From: Singulisphaera sp. GP187
GTDB lineage: Bacteria > Planctomycetota > Planctomycetia > Isosphaerales > Isosphaeraceae
DNA: 64,000 bases
Assembly (NCBI RefSeq): GCF_900129635.1
Contig: NZ_FSRB01000001.1
Coordinates: forward strand, 4,255,501-4,319,500
Reading direction: 5' to 3'
This document shows, piece by piece, positions 17,200 to 27,600 of the stretch (positions within the stretch are counted from its first letter, which is position 1; every line of letters begins with the position of its first letter). The notes under the pieces are model-generated. The model was not told where the DNA came from. It searched no databases and was given only the letters and a program-made list of their open reading frames with translations. A program made the translations under genes and the position numbers.

Positions 17200-17643
17200 T
17201 TAGTCGCGATCGTCGTCGGCGAAATCCTCCAGATCGCCTGCGATGAGGCCCCCCAATTCCGCGAACAGTTCGGCCTGGGTCCGAACAATGTCATCGCAGA
17301 TCCCGTCCCTGATATACCCGATCGGTTCCGGGTCGGCATCATGGCTGATTTGCCAGTCGATGCCGTGGTCACGCGAGAGTTGGCAGAGTACGTCGATCAG
17401 GTCCATGATGGTGCCGTCGGGAAGTCCCGACAACTCAGCGTCCGCAACGTCGTCCGGGTGGGGTTCGAAGTTGGGCTTGCTGTCACTCAGCAGGTGCCCG
17501 TCCATGTCGACACTGCCGAAGATGGCAGGCTCACAGCTCAGCCAGGTGCGGCCTTCGCTGGCGGCTTCGGCGTCTCGTTCAACAGCCTGAGCCTCGGCCG
17601 GGCTCACCGGACGCGTCGAGCGATAGTAGAGCGAGAAACCCAT
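17200..17643 (-). CDS. Hypothetical protein
   Basis: 147 residues, strongly acidic (C-terminus DLEDFADDDRD), beginning MGFSLYYRSTRPVSPAEAQAV. AAGGAG lies 7 bases before the ATG. The start resembles small soluble proteins found in planctomycetes and actinomycetes, but I cannot name a function. It is a single gene with over 350 bp of non-coding DNA on each side. Confidence 0.7.
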   Translation of the reverse strand: MGFSLYYRSTRPVSPAEAQAVERDAEAASEGRTWLSCEPAIFGSVDMDGHLLSDSKPNFEPHPDDVADAELSGLPDGTIMDLIDVLCQLSRDHGIDWQISHDADPEPIGYIRDGICDDIVRTQAELFAELGGLIAGDLEDFADDDRD

Positions 17644-18009
17644 TCGGAGGCTCCTTAATCCCAGGATCAGACCAATTTTTCACGTGTATCATCTGGATTT
17701 CAACGTCATCACTTCGGCGGATTTGACCGTATGATACGATGACAAAATCCGCCGTCCTACTCATTTCTCGTTCTACAAATAATCAAAAACATGCCGATTA
17801 GTACATTCACTGCTTTCGGTTCCGTCGCGTAAGCTCAAAGGGGAGGGGTGGCGGGAGGGGCTCGGGCGTGGATTCAGGACGCTCGCCGGGGTAAGATGCC
17901 AAGGTTGAAAACGGGATCGGGCCTGACGGCGATCGTGCGGTCAGGCTGCTGCGCCGGGTCGTTGAGGTGCAGATCGTTTCGCGGGCCAAACCGGGTGAGG
18001 TCGCTCTCT
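17644..18009. other. Non-coding divergent promoter region
   Basis: It separates divergent genes. An imperfect inverted repeat (CGGCGGATTT at about 17720 and AAATCCGCCG at about 17750) is the only structure seen; it could be an operator or a hairpin in the minus-strand leader. Confidence 0.4.
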
Positions 18010-18546
18010 ATGCAGCGGAATTACGTCCTGACACTGACCGGACCCGACCGGATCGGGATCGTCCACGAGGTGACCGGGCTGTTGCTCGCCCGCGGCGGCA
18101 ACGTGACCACCAGCCGGATGGTCCGCCTCGGCGGCGAATTCGCGGTCCTGATGCTCGTCTCCCTCCCGTCGGAGCCCTTCGACGGGCTCGAGGTCGACCT
18201 GGCCAGCCTGACGGCCCAGGGCTACAAGATTACGACGACGGTGGCCGAGCACCCACACGCCGAGGTCCCTCCCGGCTGGCTCCCCTATCGGATCGAAGTC
18301 CAAGGGGCCGACCACGAGGGGATCATCCATGAGGTCTCCCAATACCTCTCGCAGAACGGCGTCAACATCGAGTCGATCGACTCCGAAACGACCCCGGCGC
18401 CCACCACCGGCTCACCGCTGTTCGCCATGACCGCCCACGTCGTCATCCCCCCGAGCCTCTCCGTCCCCGACTGGGAGGCCGGCCTCGAGAAGATCGGCGT
18501 TCGTCTGAATGTCGAGATCGACGTGTTCGCAAAAGAAAACACGTGA
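18010..18546 (+). CDS. Double ACT-domain protein (glycine cleavage repressor GcvR-like)
   Basis: 178 residues with two ACT domains: residues 2-75 (NYVLTLTGPDRIGIVHEVTG) and 90-170 (YRIEVQGADHEGIIHEVSQY). There is no DNA-binding or catalytic domain, the architecture of GcvR-type regulators and related amino-acid sensors. GAGG precedes the ATG at 18010; the upstream in-frame extension to 17848 is unlikely. The stop codon lies inside the stem of a terminator. Confidence 0.88.
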   Translation: MQRNYVLTLTGPDRIGIVHEVTGLLLARGGNVTTSRMVRLGGEFAVLMLVSLPSEPFDGLEVDLASLTAQGYKITTTVAEHPHAEVPPGWLPYRIEVQGADHEGIIHEVSQYLSQNGVNIESIDSETTPAPTTGSPLFAMTAHVVIPPSLSVPDWEAGLEKIGVRLNVEIDVFAKENT

Positions 18547-18572
18547 CTCAGCATCACGTGAACGTTTTTTTT
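18540..18572 (+). terminator. Intrinsic terminator of the ACT-domain gene
   Basis: A 7-bp stem CACGTGA/TCACGTG (18540-18546 and 18554-18560) followed by AACG and eight T. The left arm overlaps the end of the coding sequence. Confidence 0.75.
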
Positions 18573-18634
18573 CGACAGCGCGGCTCGGATTCCCCAACAG
18601 AGGGGGGGGGGAAGTGAGAGAGCGACGATGGGGC

Positions 18635-18997
18635 TCAGGCGAATCGCATCAGCAGAACGAGCGAGGCAATCGCCATGACGAGCCCCACAATCTCTTGCCC
18701 TTTGAGCGGTTCCCGGAAGACGAGACTGCCGAGCGCGGTGAGCAGGAGGATCATCGAGACGGAATAGACGACGCCGATGGTCGCCAGCTTCAGGTGCCGC
18801 ATGACGTACACCCAGCCGAAGGCCGTGGAGGCGTAGACGGCGAAGCCCACGTAAAACCAACCGGAGCGCAACGGTTGCTTCTGGTCGCTGGCGAGTTTGA
18901 GCAGGTAGTCGCCAAGCACCCCGACAACGCTAAACCCAATTGTGATCACGACGGGCAGATAGTGTTTCAAGGCAAACTCCACGATGGGAGCCGACAT
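18635..18997 (-). CDS. Small EamA/SMR-like membrane transporter
   Basis: 120 residues with four hydrophobic helices (about 12-32, 46-64, 70-92 and 98-118). The last two contain GVVYSVSMILLLTALGSLVF and EPLKGQEIVGLVMAIASLVL, the pattern of half-size EamA/SMR proteins, which act as dimers and move small metabolites or drugs. It converges with the ACT-domain gene across a terminator. Confidence 0.75.
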   Translation of the reverse strand: MSAPIVEFALKHYLPVVITIGFSVVGVLGDYLLKLASDQKQPLRSGWFYVGFAVYASTAFGWVYVMRHLKLATIGVVYSVSMILLLTALGSLVFREPLKGQEIVGLVMAIASLVLLMRFA

Positions 18998-19155
18998 GCC
19001 GAGAGCGGCGCATGCCCCTCTTCGACTCGATCCTACTCAGACGCATAAAAAAACAATGGTCCGGCAAGCAGCTAGAAACCCGTGGATTCTTGATGTAACG
19101 TGAGAGTTGGGACTCGGATGTCGATGGCTGGTTTCTAGTTACGGAGCTCGGCACG

Positions 19156-20864
19156 ATGTCTTACCATTGGCCTGCGGACACGGATTTCGCCTTCTGGGAG
19201 CTCGATGTCCTGGACCGGAACTGTCCGGTTTGCGGACGGATGATGCACATCTGCGATCATCGCTATCGCCGTTTCCATACCTTGGACGGCCCAGTGCAAC
19301 TCATCTGCAGGCTCAATCACTGTCCCGATCGTGCTTGTCCAGGACACGCCAAAACCAAGAGTCCCGAACTTGAACTCACCCTCGCTCTGCCTCTGATGGC
19401 CATCGGTTGGGACGTCCTCTGCTGGATCGGTCATCGACGCTGTTCACACCACATGCCGATTTCCTCGATCCAAGCCGAACTCCGGGACGACTACGGGATC
19501 AAGCTCTCCGACGATGCAATCGACCAGTACATCCACCGGTATCAGGTCATGCTTGCCGCGCGTCAGCAAGATGCTGGGGCACTTCACCTCCAATACGAAG
19601 CGGTGCCGGAACTGATTCTCAGCATCGACGGCCTCCAGCCCGAGAAGGGGCACGAGACCCTCTATGTTGTGCGCGAGTTGACCCAGAAACGCGTGTGGTT
19701 CGCCGAGCCGTTGCTCTCGGGAGCCGAGCCCGAGGTCCGTCGTCTGATCACCAAGGCCAAGGAGTGGGCCGAATCCTTGAGCACGCCCGTGGCGCTTTGG
19801 ATGTCGGACAAGCAGGATGCGTTCGTCAAGGGGATCGCGGCGGAATTCCCCGGCGTGCCCCACCGCTACTGCGACAACCACTTCCTCCGCGACGTGGCCA
19901 AGCCCGTCCTGGAAGCCGACAGCCATACCAAGGTTCAGATGCGGAAGAAGGTGCGTGGCCTGCGGAAGATTGAGCAGGCCGTGCTCCAACGGTCCAAGGC
20001 CGAGACCAAGGCCGAGACCGAGACCGAGACCAAGGCCGAGACCGAGGCTCCGCATGCCACCAACAACAGCATGGCGTCCACGACGGCGGCGAACCTTGCT
20101 CCCGCCGTGGTCGATTCGGCCGGCTCCGTGGTGCTCAACTATTGCGCGGCGGTGCGTGGGATTCTCAATGACGATCAAGGGGGACCACAGCACCCGCCCG
20201 GCTTGCGGATGGCCGAGGCATTGGGCGAGGTCCAGGCGTCGATCCAACGAAACTTGGACGCGAAAAAAGGGGGTTCGCAGAGGAACAACTTGGGCGATTG
20301 TCGGGATGCATCCAGGCGGGCCTGGACGAAGTCAAAGAGCAGCAAGCGGTGATTCGAGAATACGTAGAAGTGATTAATGAGGTGGCTGCGACGCTGGAGC
20401 CGGGGACTGAGGATGTCACGGATCGGGAGGAGAAGTTCGAGGCCCTGATCGATCGATTCGAGGCGACCGAGGATCCGATCCGCCATGGCATGGCGACGGT
20501 GATGCTCAGCTTCTTGGCCGGCCTGTTCGTCGGCGAGGCGGAGTATGAAGCGATTCGGGATAATCTCGATTTGGAGCGTTGGTTTCGCTTGCTCAAAGGT
20601 CACGAGCGGCGGATTCACGGCCATCGCCACGCGGGGATTCGGCTGGTTCTGGAGGGACCGACGTTGGTGCATGCGTTGGACGCTCACGCGGCGCATCCCG
20701 ATCCGTTCAGCTCGGACGACCTGCTGCCCTATCGGGACGCCCGGGAGCCGCGGTGCCAAACCGAGGCGTGGAACCGGCGCACGATCATGAGGAAGGCACG
20801 CTCCCAGAAGCAACGGCCGTTACTCCTGGCCGAGTTGGAGCGATATTATCAGGAAATACCGTAA
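19156..20864 (+). pseudogene. DDE-type transposase, frameshifted
   Basis: The N-terminus has a zinc-binding cluster (CPVCGRMMHICDH, CPDRACPGH). Then come SIDGLQPEKGHETLY (first catalytic Asp), WMSDKQDAFVKG with HRYCDNHFLRD (second Asp) and, in another frame, LDLERWFRLLKGHERRIHGH (Glu), the order found in ISL3/IS66-like DDE enzymes. A Lys/Glu/Thr low-complexity stretch lies near residue 280. The first frame (19156-20352) and the second (to 20864) join at a run of six A and five G (20263-20273): adding one base gives DAKKGGFAEEQLGRLSGC and one protein of about 570 residues. I found no terminal repeats. The element lies just outside the left tRNA-Thr repeat. Confidence 0.75.
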
Positions 20865-20937
20865 TTTTAGCTATTTCGCGGACCGTTGTAAAAAAAGGAG
20901 CCGAAGCCCCTTGAAAATTCTTGTTGAATTACAAAAA

Positions 20938-20980
20938 AGCCACCTCAGGGACTCGAACCCTGGACTTCAGCTTTACGAAA
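20938..20980 (-). repeat. Left attachment-site repeat: 3' fragment of tRNA-Thr(CGT)
   Basis: 43 bases identical to 45094-45136, the 3' portion (from the anticodon loop to the discriminator base) of the intact tRNA-Thr at 45094-45166, in the same orientation. A duplicated tRNA 3' end is the hallmark of integration by a tyrosine integrase. Confidence 0.92.
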
Positions 20981-21017
20981 TCGGCGGGTTGTAGGTTCGA
21001 GTCCTACGGGGGGCACT
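20979..21017 (+). repeat. 3' fragment of a tRNA-Lys-like gene, left copy
   Basis: 39 bases from just after the anticodon position through a perfect T-arm (GTAGG TTCGAGT CCTAC) to GGGGGGCA. 36 of 39 positions match 35604-35642. It abuts the tRNA-Thr fragment head to head, both being cut at their anticodon loops. Confidence 0.8.
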
Positions 21018-21224
21018 TTCGTTCCACCAAGGCCCGCCTCTTCTTCAGCCGGGACTTTTTCGTGGATTTTCCCTGGCCGCAAACGTCGCGGCGGTTTTCG
21101 TTCGCCTGGCCCATCATTCGAGCGAGCCCAGGTCCGTCGCCACGATCCGAGACGGCCTGCACGTTGGCGGAGGCTGACCTCGACGGGTTGGCGCCAGACG
21201 CATTGACATTGATTCCGGGCCCGC
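21018..21224. other. Short non-coding junction left of the exporter operon
   Basis: Nothing recognisable besides the tRNA fragments to its left. Confidence 0.4.
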
Positions 21225-22295
21225 TCAGGGCGGCACGGTTCCGATGGTCACTCGGACCGCCTGGCCGAGTCGCAGGCGCGGCGGCCCCGGCTCCAGGACG
21301 ATGACGCATTCCAGGGTGCGGACGTCGCTCATCTGGGACGGATCGTGGAGCACCGGACGGCGCTGGCTGTACCACAACGCGACTTGCGCCACATGGCCAC
21401 GGTATGAGACGGCGGGGTCGGCCTCATCCTGAACCAGGACGGCCTTCCCTTCCTGCACGCGAGGGGCGAACTCCTGCTCCACGGTGGTGCGAATCACTTG
21501 CGGACCGTCGGCGGCGAAAAGCAACGCGGGCTGGCCGCGTTCGGCCCCCAGCACGTCGCCCGGGCCAACGAGAATTCGCAGCACGGTGCCAGGCTGAGAG
21601 GCTCTCACAGAGCACTCCTCCAGGGCCAGCCGGGCTTGCTCATGTCGCGCCTCGGCCACGGCCAGGTCGTACTCCGCGTGCCGGATCTCGGCGTCGACAT
21701 CCCGGGCCTTCAGTTCCGCCAGGCGCAGCGTTTCCGACCGTGCCAGGGCCTCCAGTTCGCGGATGTGAACCTCACTCGCGGCCACATCGATCGCATGGAT
21801 CACCGGGATCTGCCCCACCTTCTGTCTCTGGGCCAGGACCTGACGGGCCGCAGCCAGCCGGGCGCCCGCCGCGTCAACGAGGGACTGCTGTTGGGCAACC
21901 CGATCGCGCTTTTGCTCAGGCCCTTTCCGCGCCTGGTCGAGTTGAAGCCGACTCAACTTCAAGGCCGCCTCCGCTTCGAGCAGCCGGCTCCGGGCCGCCC
22001 GATCCTCCAGGCGGAGCAGCTCCGTTCCGGCCGGCACCGCCTGGTTCTCGCGGACCAGAATCTCGGCGACCCGGCCCGGCTGGAGCGGCAGTAGCGACGT
22101 CACGCCGTGCTCCAGGTCCACGGAGCCGAAACAAACGACCGCTTCCGTCGCGGAGGTGGAGTCGGCCGGAGCAACAGCAAGGGCCGGGGCCGGACGTCGT
22201 CCGAGGAGATTCCCGGCCATCAGGGCGATGCCCACGGTGACGAGCACGACGAGCCAAAGCGGACCGCGAGCGAGAGCGAGGGAGAAGCATCTCAC
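21225..22295 (-). CDS. HlyD-type membrane fusion protein of an ABC exporter
   Basis: 356 residues: one N-terminal membrane helix (LWLVVLVTVGIALMAGNLLG), a biotinyl-lipoyl-like segment (GRVAEILVRENQAVPAGTEL), a long alpha-hairpin coiled coil at about residues 105-215 rich in Leu, Gln, Arg and Glu, and a second lipoyl half followed by a beta-barrel (GTVLRILVGPGDVL). This is the adaptor that links an inner-membrane ABC pump to the outer membrane, as in DevB/HlyD proteins. The GTG start overlaps the stop of the ATPase gene by 4 bases (GTGA), so the two are translationally coupled. It is the last gene of a three-gene operon divergent from the PKS. Confidence 0.88.
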   Translation of the reverse strand: MRCFSLALARGPLWLVVLVTVGIALMAGNLLGRRPAPALAVAPADSTSATEAVVCFGSVDLEHGVTSLLPLQPGRVAEILVRENQAVPAGTELLRLEDRAARSRLLEAEAALKLSRLQLDQARKGPEQKRDRVAQQQSLVDAAGARLAAARQVLAQRQKVGQIPVIHAIDVAASEVHIRELEALARSETLRLAELKARDVDAEIRHAEYDLAVAEARHEQARLALEECSVRASQPGTVLRILVGPGDVLGAERGQPALLFAADGPQVIRTTVEQEFAPRVQEGKAVLVQDEADPAVSYRGHVAQVALWYSQRRPVLHDPSQMSDVRTLECVIVLEPGPPRLRLGQAVRVTIGTVPP

Positions 22296-23029
22296 GAGGG
22301 GACCTCGCCAGGGGTCGGTGCCTGTGTTGCTGTGGGTGGGATCTCGTCGGTCAGGCGCCCGTCGGCGAGGTGCAAGACACGGTCGGCGTAAGGCACCAGG
22401 CGGGGGTCGTGGCCAACCACGAATAAGGCAGCGCCGCGCTCTCGAGCGGCCGACTGCAAGAGCTCGATGACCAGTTCGCCGTGGACCCAGTCGAGCGAGC
22501 CCGTCGGCTCGTCGGCGAAGCAGAACCGAGGGCTTTTGAGCAAGGCGCGTCCGACGGCCACGCGCTGCTTCTCACCGCCGGAGAGCCGATCGGCGCGGAG
22601 GTGGGCTCGCCGACTCAGTCCGAGTCGTTCGAGGATCTCCCCCACCCGGCGCCGGGCGTCACGACGGGACGCCCCCTCGCCCCAACGGACGACCATCTCC
22701 AACTGCTCGCCGGCCGTCAGCGACGGGAACAGGTTGAAGCCTTGAAAGACGAAGCCAAAATGGCGCAGCCGGAACCGCTCGCGGTCCGTTTCGCGCATCC
22801 GCCAGAGGTCCTCGCCCAGGATCCGCACTTGCCCCTGGTCGGGCCGCAACAGACCCGAGAGCACCGCCAGCAACGTGGACTTGCCGCTGCCGGAGGGCCC
22901 CATGATCAAGAGCACCTGACCCTCGTCCAGTTCGAGGGAGACGTCGCAGAGCACGTGCACGACTTCATCGCCCGAGCCGAACGAGCGGTGTAGGTTCTGG
23001 GCGACCAGGGCCGGCGCGTCGCGGGACAT
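22292..23029 (-). CDS. ABC transporter ATP-binding protein (LolD/MacB/DevA type)
   Basis: 245 residues with all nucleotide-binding motifs: Walker A GPSGSGKST at about 44, Q-loop FVFQGFNLFPSLT, signature LSGGEKQRVAVGRAL, Walker B FCFADEPTGSLD and the switch histidine in VVGHDPRLV. The F-Q-x-F-N-L-x-P and DEPTGSLD forms are typical of the LolD/MacB class, which works with FtsX-like permeases. It starts 9 bp after the permease stop and overlaps the fusion-protein gene. Confidence 0.95.
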   Translation of the reverse strand: MSRDAPALVAQNLHRSFGSGDEVVHVLCDVSLELDEGQVLLIMGPSGSGKSTLLAVLSGLLRPDQGQVRILGEDLWRMRETDRERFRLRHFGFVFQGFNLFPSLTAGEQLEMVVRWGEGASRRDARRRVGEILERLGLSRRAHLRADRLSGGEKQRVAVGRALLKSPRFCFADEPTGSLDWVHGELVIELLQSAARERGAALFVVGHDPRLVPYADRVLHLADGRLTDEIPPTATQAPTPGEVPS

Positions 23030-23038
23030 GAATCAACC

Positions 23039-24163
23039 TCAGCGTAACAGGGTGATCGGCTCGACCAGGCGCAGCGAGCGTAGGGCCGCCAGGCCGGAGA
23101 GGAGGGCCATGGCCAGAGTCAAGCCCGTGCCCAGGCCGAGCAGCCAGAGAGGGAGGAGCACGACGGCCCCCCTTCGCTCACCACTGGCCGCCAGCGCGTA
23201 GATCATCGGCAAGGCCAGGCCGATCCCTCCCAGGCCCACCCAGAGCGACTGCGCCATGACCAGGCCCGCCATCTTGAGCCGGGGGATGCCCAGGGCGTGC
23301 AGGACGGCATACTCGCGCAGCGACGCCGCCGTGGCGGCGTACAAGGTCTGGCTCGTGATCGCCAGGCCCACGAGCAGGCTCAAAAGAGCGGTAAAGCCCA
23401 TGCCGATCCCAGCCTTGGTGCTGGTGGCCCAGTACTGGCGCGTCCGATCCGAGAACTCCTCACGGGTGAAGGCGGAAAGGTCCGATCGCTGGCCCAGTCG
23501 GCGGGCCACGGCACCGGCGTCTTGAGGGTCACGGCAGCGGGCCAGCAGGTACATCGTATGCCGGGGATAGTCGCGGAACAACGGCTGGAGGAGGTAGGCC
23601 GTCCGCAACGAGCAGAAGACAAAGGGCGGCCCGACGCTCTTGAGCCCGCGCACCAGGCCGACGACTCGGACCCGGCTCCCCGCCACCTCGGCCGTTCCCC
23701 CCACGCCCCGCACGCCCAGCCGCTCCCGTTCTGACTCGTCGATCACGACGGCTCCCGGCTCCGTCAGCAACATGCGCATCCGGGGTGTCAGATCGCTCAC
23801 CGCACCGAGTGCGCCATCGTGCAGCCGCGACCCGATGACACAGCAGACCTCCGACCCGCCCCGGGGCTTCCGCCAGTAGCTGAACCCGTACAGGTAGGGT
23901 TCGGTCTCCGTCACCTCGCTCATGCTGGCCAGTCGCGCCCGCCAGGACTCGGGAATGGGGTAGCCGAGTTCCAGGCTGAGCACTCCGCGCGAGGCGGCCC
24001 AAACCTCGGCGCGGCTGTGGTCGATCGGTAAGGTCAGCACCGCCAAGGCGCCGAGCAGCAGGCCCACCTGGACGGTGATCAGCAGGTCGCTGAAAGCAAC
24101 CGCCAGGATCGCCGGCAAAAACCGCCGGCGCTCGCGCCAGAGGATGATCAGCGAATAAGGCAT
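23039..24163 (-). CDS. ABC transporter permease (FtsX/DevC-like)
   Basis: 374 residues from the ATG at 24163; a TTG at 24205 is possible but adds an atypical tail. One N-terminal helix (LPAILAVAFSDLLITVQVGLL), an extracytoplasmic domain of about 200 residues, then three C-terminal helices (around 260-280, 310-335 and 345-365), the FtsX/MacB arrangement. The pattern YAVLHALGIPRLKMAGLVMAQ matches the cytoplasmic loop that contacts the ATPase. DevC relatives export glycolipids in cyanobacteria, so an amphipathic product is a reasonable guess here. It is the first gene of the exporter operon. Confidence 0.9.
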   Translation of the reverse strand: MPYSLIILWRERRRFLPAILAVAFSDLLITVQVGLLLGALAVLTLPIDHSRAEVWAASRGVLSLELGYPIPESWRARLASMSEVTETEPYLYGFSYWRKPRGGSEVCCVIGSRLHDGALGAVSDLTPRMRMLLTEPGAVVIDESERERLGVRGVGGTAEVAGSRVRVVGLVRGLKSVGPPFVFCSLRTAYLLQPLFRDYPRHTMYLLARCRDPQDAGAVARRLGQRSDLSAFTREEFSDRTRQYWATSTKAGIGMGFTALLSLLVGLAITSQTLYAATAASLREYAVLHALGIPRLKMAGLVMAQSLWVGLGGIGLALPMIYALAASGERRGAVVLLPLWLLGLGTGLTLAMALLSGLAALRSLRLVEPITLLR

Positions 24164-24650
24164 GGGCCGCGACCGTTCGATCCCGCAATCGATCCCTGAG
24201 AGCAAGCCCGATCATCGCAATTCTACCAAGAGACGGGACGGGGCATCCCCTCCATGGAAAGCAAAGGGACGAAACTCCACAGACGCGACGGTGATCTGGC
24301 GGGGATTCGCCTCACCATCGGATCAGCGGGAACTCATTGCTCGAAGGGTTTGACGGCGCTATGATGACAGAAGGTGGAAGATCGGGCGCCGTCGCAATCG
24401 CACCGAGCGCCGGCCCGAAGTCCAGGACCGACGGAAGGGCGACACCGTAACCCCCTGTTCACCCTTTCGGGATTTGCCAGAAGGCGGCAACTCCATGCTT
24501 GCAGACCAAAATATCTTTGACCGCATCTGCGAGCCCCGGTTCCTCCCTCTCACGCGGAACCATTCCACCTCGATCTGCGGGACGAAACAAACGGATCGTC
24601 CCAGGCCGCGCGAATCGCGATTCAAGGGCTCGGATAGAGCAGGTTGAGTC
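24164..24650. promoter_or_regulatory. Divergent promoter region of exporter operon and PKS
   Basis: 487 bp separate the start codons of the exporter operon (left) and the PKS (right), so both promoters must lie here. I see no confident -10/-35 pairs, no operator palindrome and no gene; the frames crossing it are weak. No cluster-specific regulator is encoded between 21 and 35.5 kb. Confidence 0.5.
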
Positions 24651-27600
24651 ATGGCAAACCGTCGCCTCAACGGCCCGGTTCGTCCCCGAACTGGATCCGG
24701 GTCCGGGACTCGTGAACCGATCGCCATTGTCGGCATCGGCTGCCGCTTCCCCGGTCGAGCGAACGATCCCGAGGCGTTCTGGAACCTCCTCGAGAGCGGT
24801 ACGGACGCCATCACGGAAGTCCCCGCCGAGCGCTGGAACCGGCAAGCGTTCTACGACGCCGACCCGTCCCGGCCGGGAAAGACCTACTCCCGCTGGGGGG
24901 GCTTCGTCGAGGGGATTGACCGCTTCGATCCGCACGCCTTCGGCATCTCGCCGCGCGAGGCGGCGCGGATGGACCCTCAGCAGCGGTTGCTGCTCGAAGT
25001 GGCCTGGGAGAGCCTGGAGGATGGGGGATTGGCCCTCGAGCGGCTCTCGGCGAGCAACACGGCGGTCTTCGTCGGCATCTCCAGCTTCGACTATTCGGTG
25101 CTGGAGACCAGCTTCCGCGACCGGAGCGGCATCGACGTCTACTCCAATACGGGGGGCTCGCTCAGCATCGCGGCGAACCGCCTCTCCTATTGCTTCAACC
25201 TGCGAGGGCCGAGCCTGGCGGTGGACACCGCGTGCTCGTCGGCGCTGGTGGCGGTGCATCTGGCCTGCGAGAGCCTCTGGCGCGACGGCTGCACCCTCGC
25301 CCTGGCGGGCGGGGTCAACGCCCTCCTCTTGCCCGACTGGTACGTCGGCTTCTGTCGCATGGGGATGTTGTCCCCAGAAGGACGTTGCCGGGCGTTTGAC
25401 GCGGGCGCCAGCGGCTTCGTGCGGAGCGAGGGGGCCGGCGTCGTCGTGCTGAAACCGCTGGCGCAGGCCCTCGCTGATGGCGACCGGGTGTACGCGGTGA
25501 TCCGGGGCGCCGCGGTCAATCAGGATGGCCGCACACCGGGGATGACGGTGCCCAATGAGGATGCACAGACCGCCTTGATTCTTGAGGCGTGCCGCAGGGC
25601 CGGCGTCACGCCAGGCCAGGTCCAGTATGTCGAGGCCCACGGCACCGGGACACCGGTGGGCGACCCCATCGAAGCCCGCGCCCTGGGCCGGGCGCTGGCC
25701 AACGGGCGGGGGGAAGGGCGGCCCTGTCTGGTCGGCTCCGTGAAGACGAACATCGGACACCTGGAGGCCGGGGCCGGCATCGCCGGGTTGATCAAGGTGG
25801 CCCTCGCGCTCCACCACCGCCGGATCCCCGGCAACCTGCACTTCGACCGGCCCAACCCCGACATCGACTTCAACGGCCTCCGGCTGCGGGTGCCCACCCG
25901 GAGCGAACCCTGGCCCGCAGGCCCAGGGGCGGCCACGGCGGGGATCAACGCCTTCGGATTTGGCGGCACGAACGCCCACGTCGTGCTCCAGGAGGCCCCG
26001 GTCCCGATCCCGAGGGCGAAAAAGGCCCGGGAGCCTGAACCTGACGAGGCAACTCCGCGCGCCTGCCTGGTTCCTCTGTCGGCCCGAGGTCCCGAGGCCC
26101 TGCGCGCGGCGGCGAAGGAACTGGCGGAGTTTGTGACGCCACGCGCCACCGCCGTCTCCCTGGAGGAGATCGCCGCGAATGCAGCCTTGCGCCGGACGCA
26201 CCACGAGGACCGCGCGGCGGTCGTCGCGAACACCGTGGAGGAACTGGCGGAGAGCCTCACTGAGTTCGCCTCCGGCCCGATGGCCAAGGGGGTCCTCGAA
26301 GGGCGGGCGACGGGGGGCCGGCCGCCCCGAATCGCCTTCGTGTGCTCGGGACAGGGGCCGCAATGGTGGGGCATGGGACGGGAGTTGCTGCGCACCGAAC
26401 CGGTGTTTCGCGAGGCGGTCGCGCGCTGTGACGCTCTCATGCGACCGCTCGGCTCGTGGACGCTGCTTGACGAGTTGACGGCCGACGAGTCCGCCTCGCG
26501 GATGGACGTCACCGCCATTGCGCAGCCCTGTCTCTTCGCGATCCAGGTGGGCCTGGCGGCGCTCTGGGACTCCTGGGGCGTGCGACCCGAGGCCCTGGTC
26601 GGGCACAGTGTCGGCGAGGTAGCGGCGGCGTACCTGGCCGGCGTGTTCAGCCTGGAAGACGCGGCGCGGATCATCTACCACCGAGGCCGATGCATGGAGC
26701 AGGCGCCCGCGCGCGGCCGGATGCTCGCCACGGCCCTCACTCCCGACGAGGCGCGCCGCTTGATCGCCGAGTACGGCGACCGCGTCGCCCTGGCCGCCAT
26801 GAACAGCCCGGCATCGGTCACCCTCTCGGGCGAGGCCGGGCCGCTGGAAGAATGTGCGGAACGCCTCAACGCGAAGGGGGTGTTCCACCGCTTCCTGAAG
26901 GTCCAATACGCCTTCCACTGCGCCCAGATGGACCCGATCCGCGCCGAGTTGCTCGCCGCGCTCGAGGGCATCCGGCCGAAGAAGGGGGACTTGCCGCTGT
27001 TCTCCACCGTCCACGGCCGACGCGTCGAGGGGCCGGAGCTCGGCCCCGATTACTGGTGGCAGAACGTCCGCCAGACCGTCCGCTTCGCCGACGGCGTGAA
27101 CGGACTCATCGAACGGGAGACCGACCTCGTGGTCGAGTTGAGCCCGCACCCGGTGCTGGCCTCCTCGGTGACGGAATGCTTTGCCCACCAGGGACGGAAG
27201 ACAACCGTCCTCCCCTCGCTGCGCCGCGAGGCGGGCGAGCGGGCGACGTTGCTGCGTTCGCTCGGTGCGCTGCACGTGCAAGGGGTTCCGGTCGACTGGC
27301 CGGGGGTGTTCCCGAACCCGCCACGGTTCGTGAGACTGCCCCTCTATCCCTGGCAGCGCGAGCGTTGCTGGTACGAGTCGGTGGAGTCGCGGGCCTCCCG
27401 GCTCACGCCGCCGGCGCACCCGCTGCTCGCGGTCGGCCGGGAAGGGCCACGGCCGGAGTGGGAGGCTCGGTTGGACCTGCGTCTCATGCCGTACCTCGCC
27501 GACCACCGGGTGCGACACGCCGTCATCGTGCCGGCCACGGTCTACCTGGAGCTGGCCTTCGGGGCCGCCCGAGCGATGTGGGGCGCCGAGGGCTGCGAGT

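Noticed and set aside
19050..20900. Terminal inverted repeats for the frameshifted DDE transposase
   Set aside because: I compared both flanks and found only scattered matches, so no element ends are claimed.
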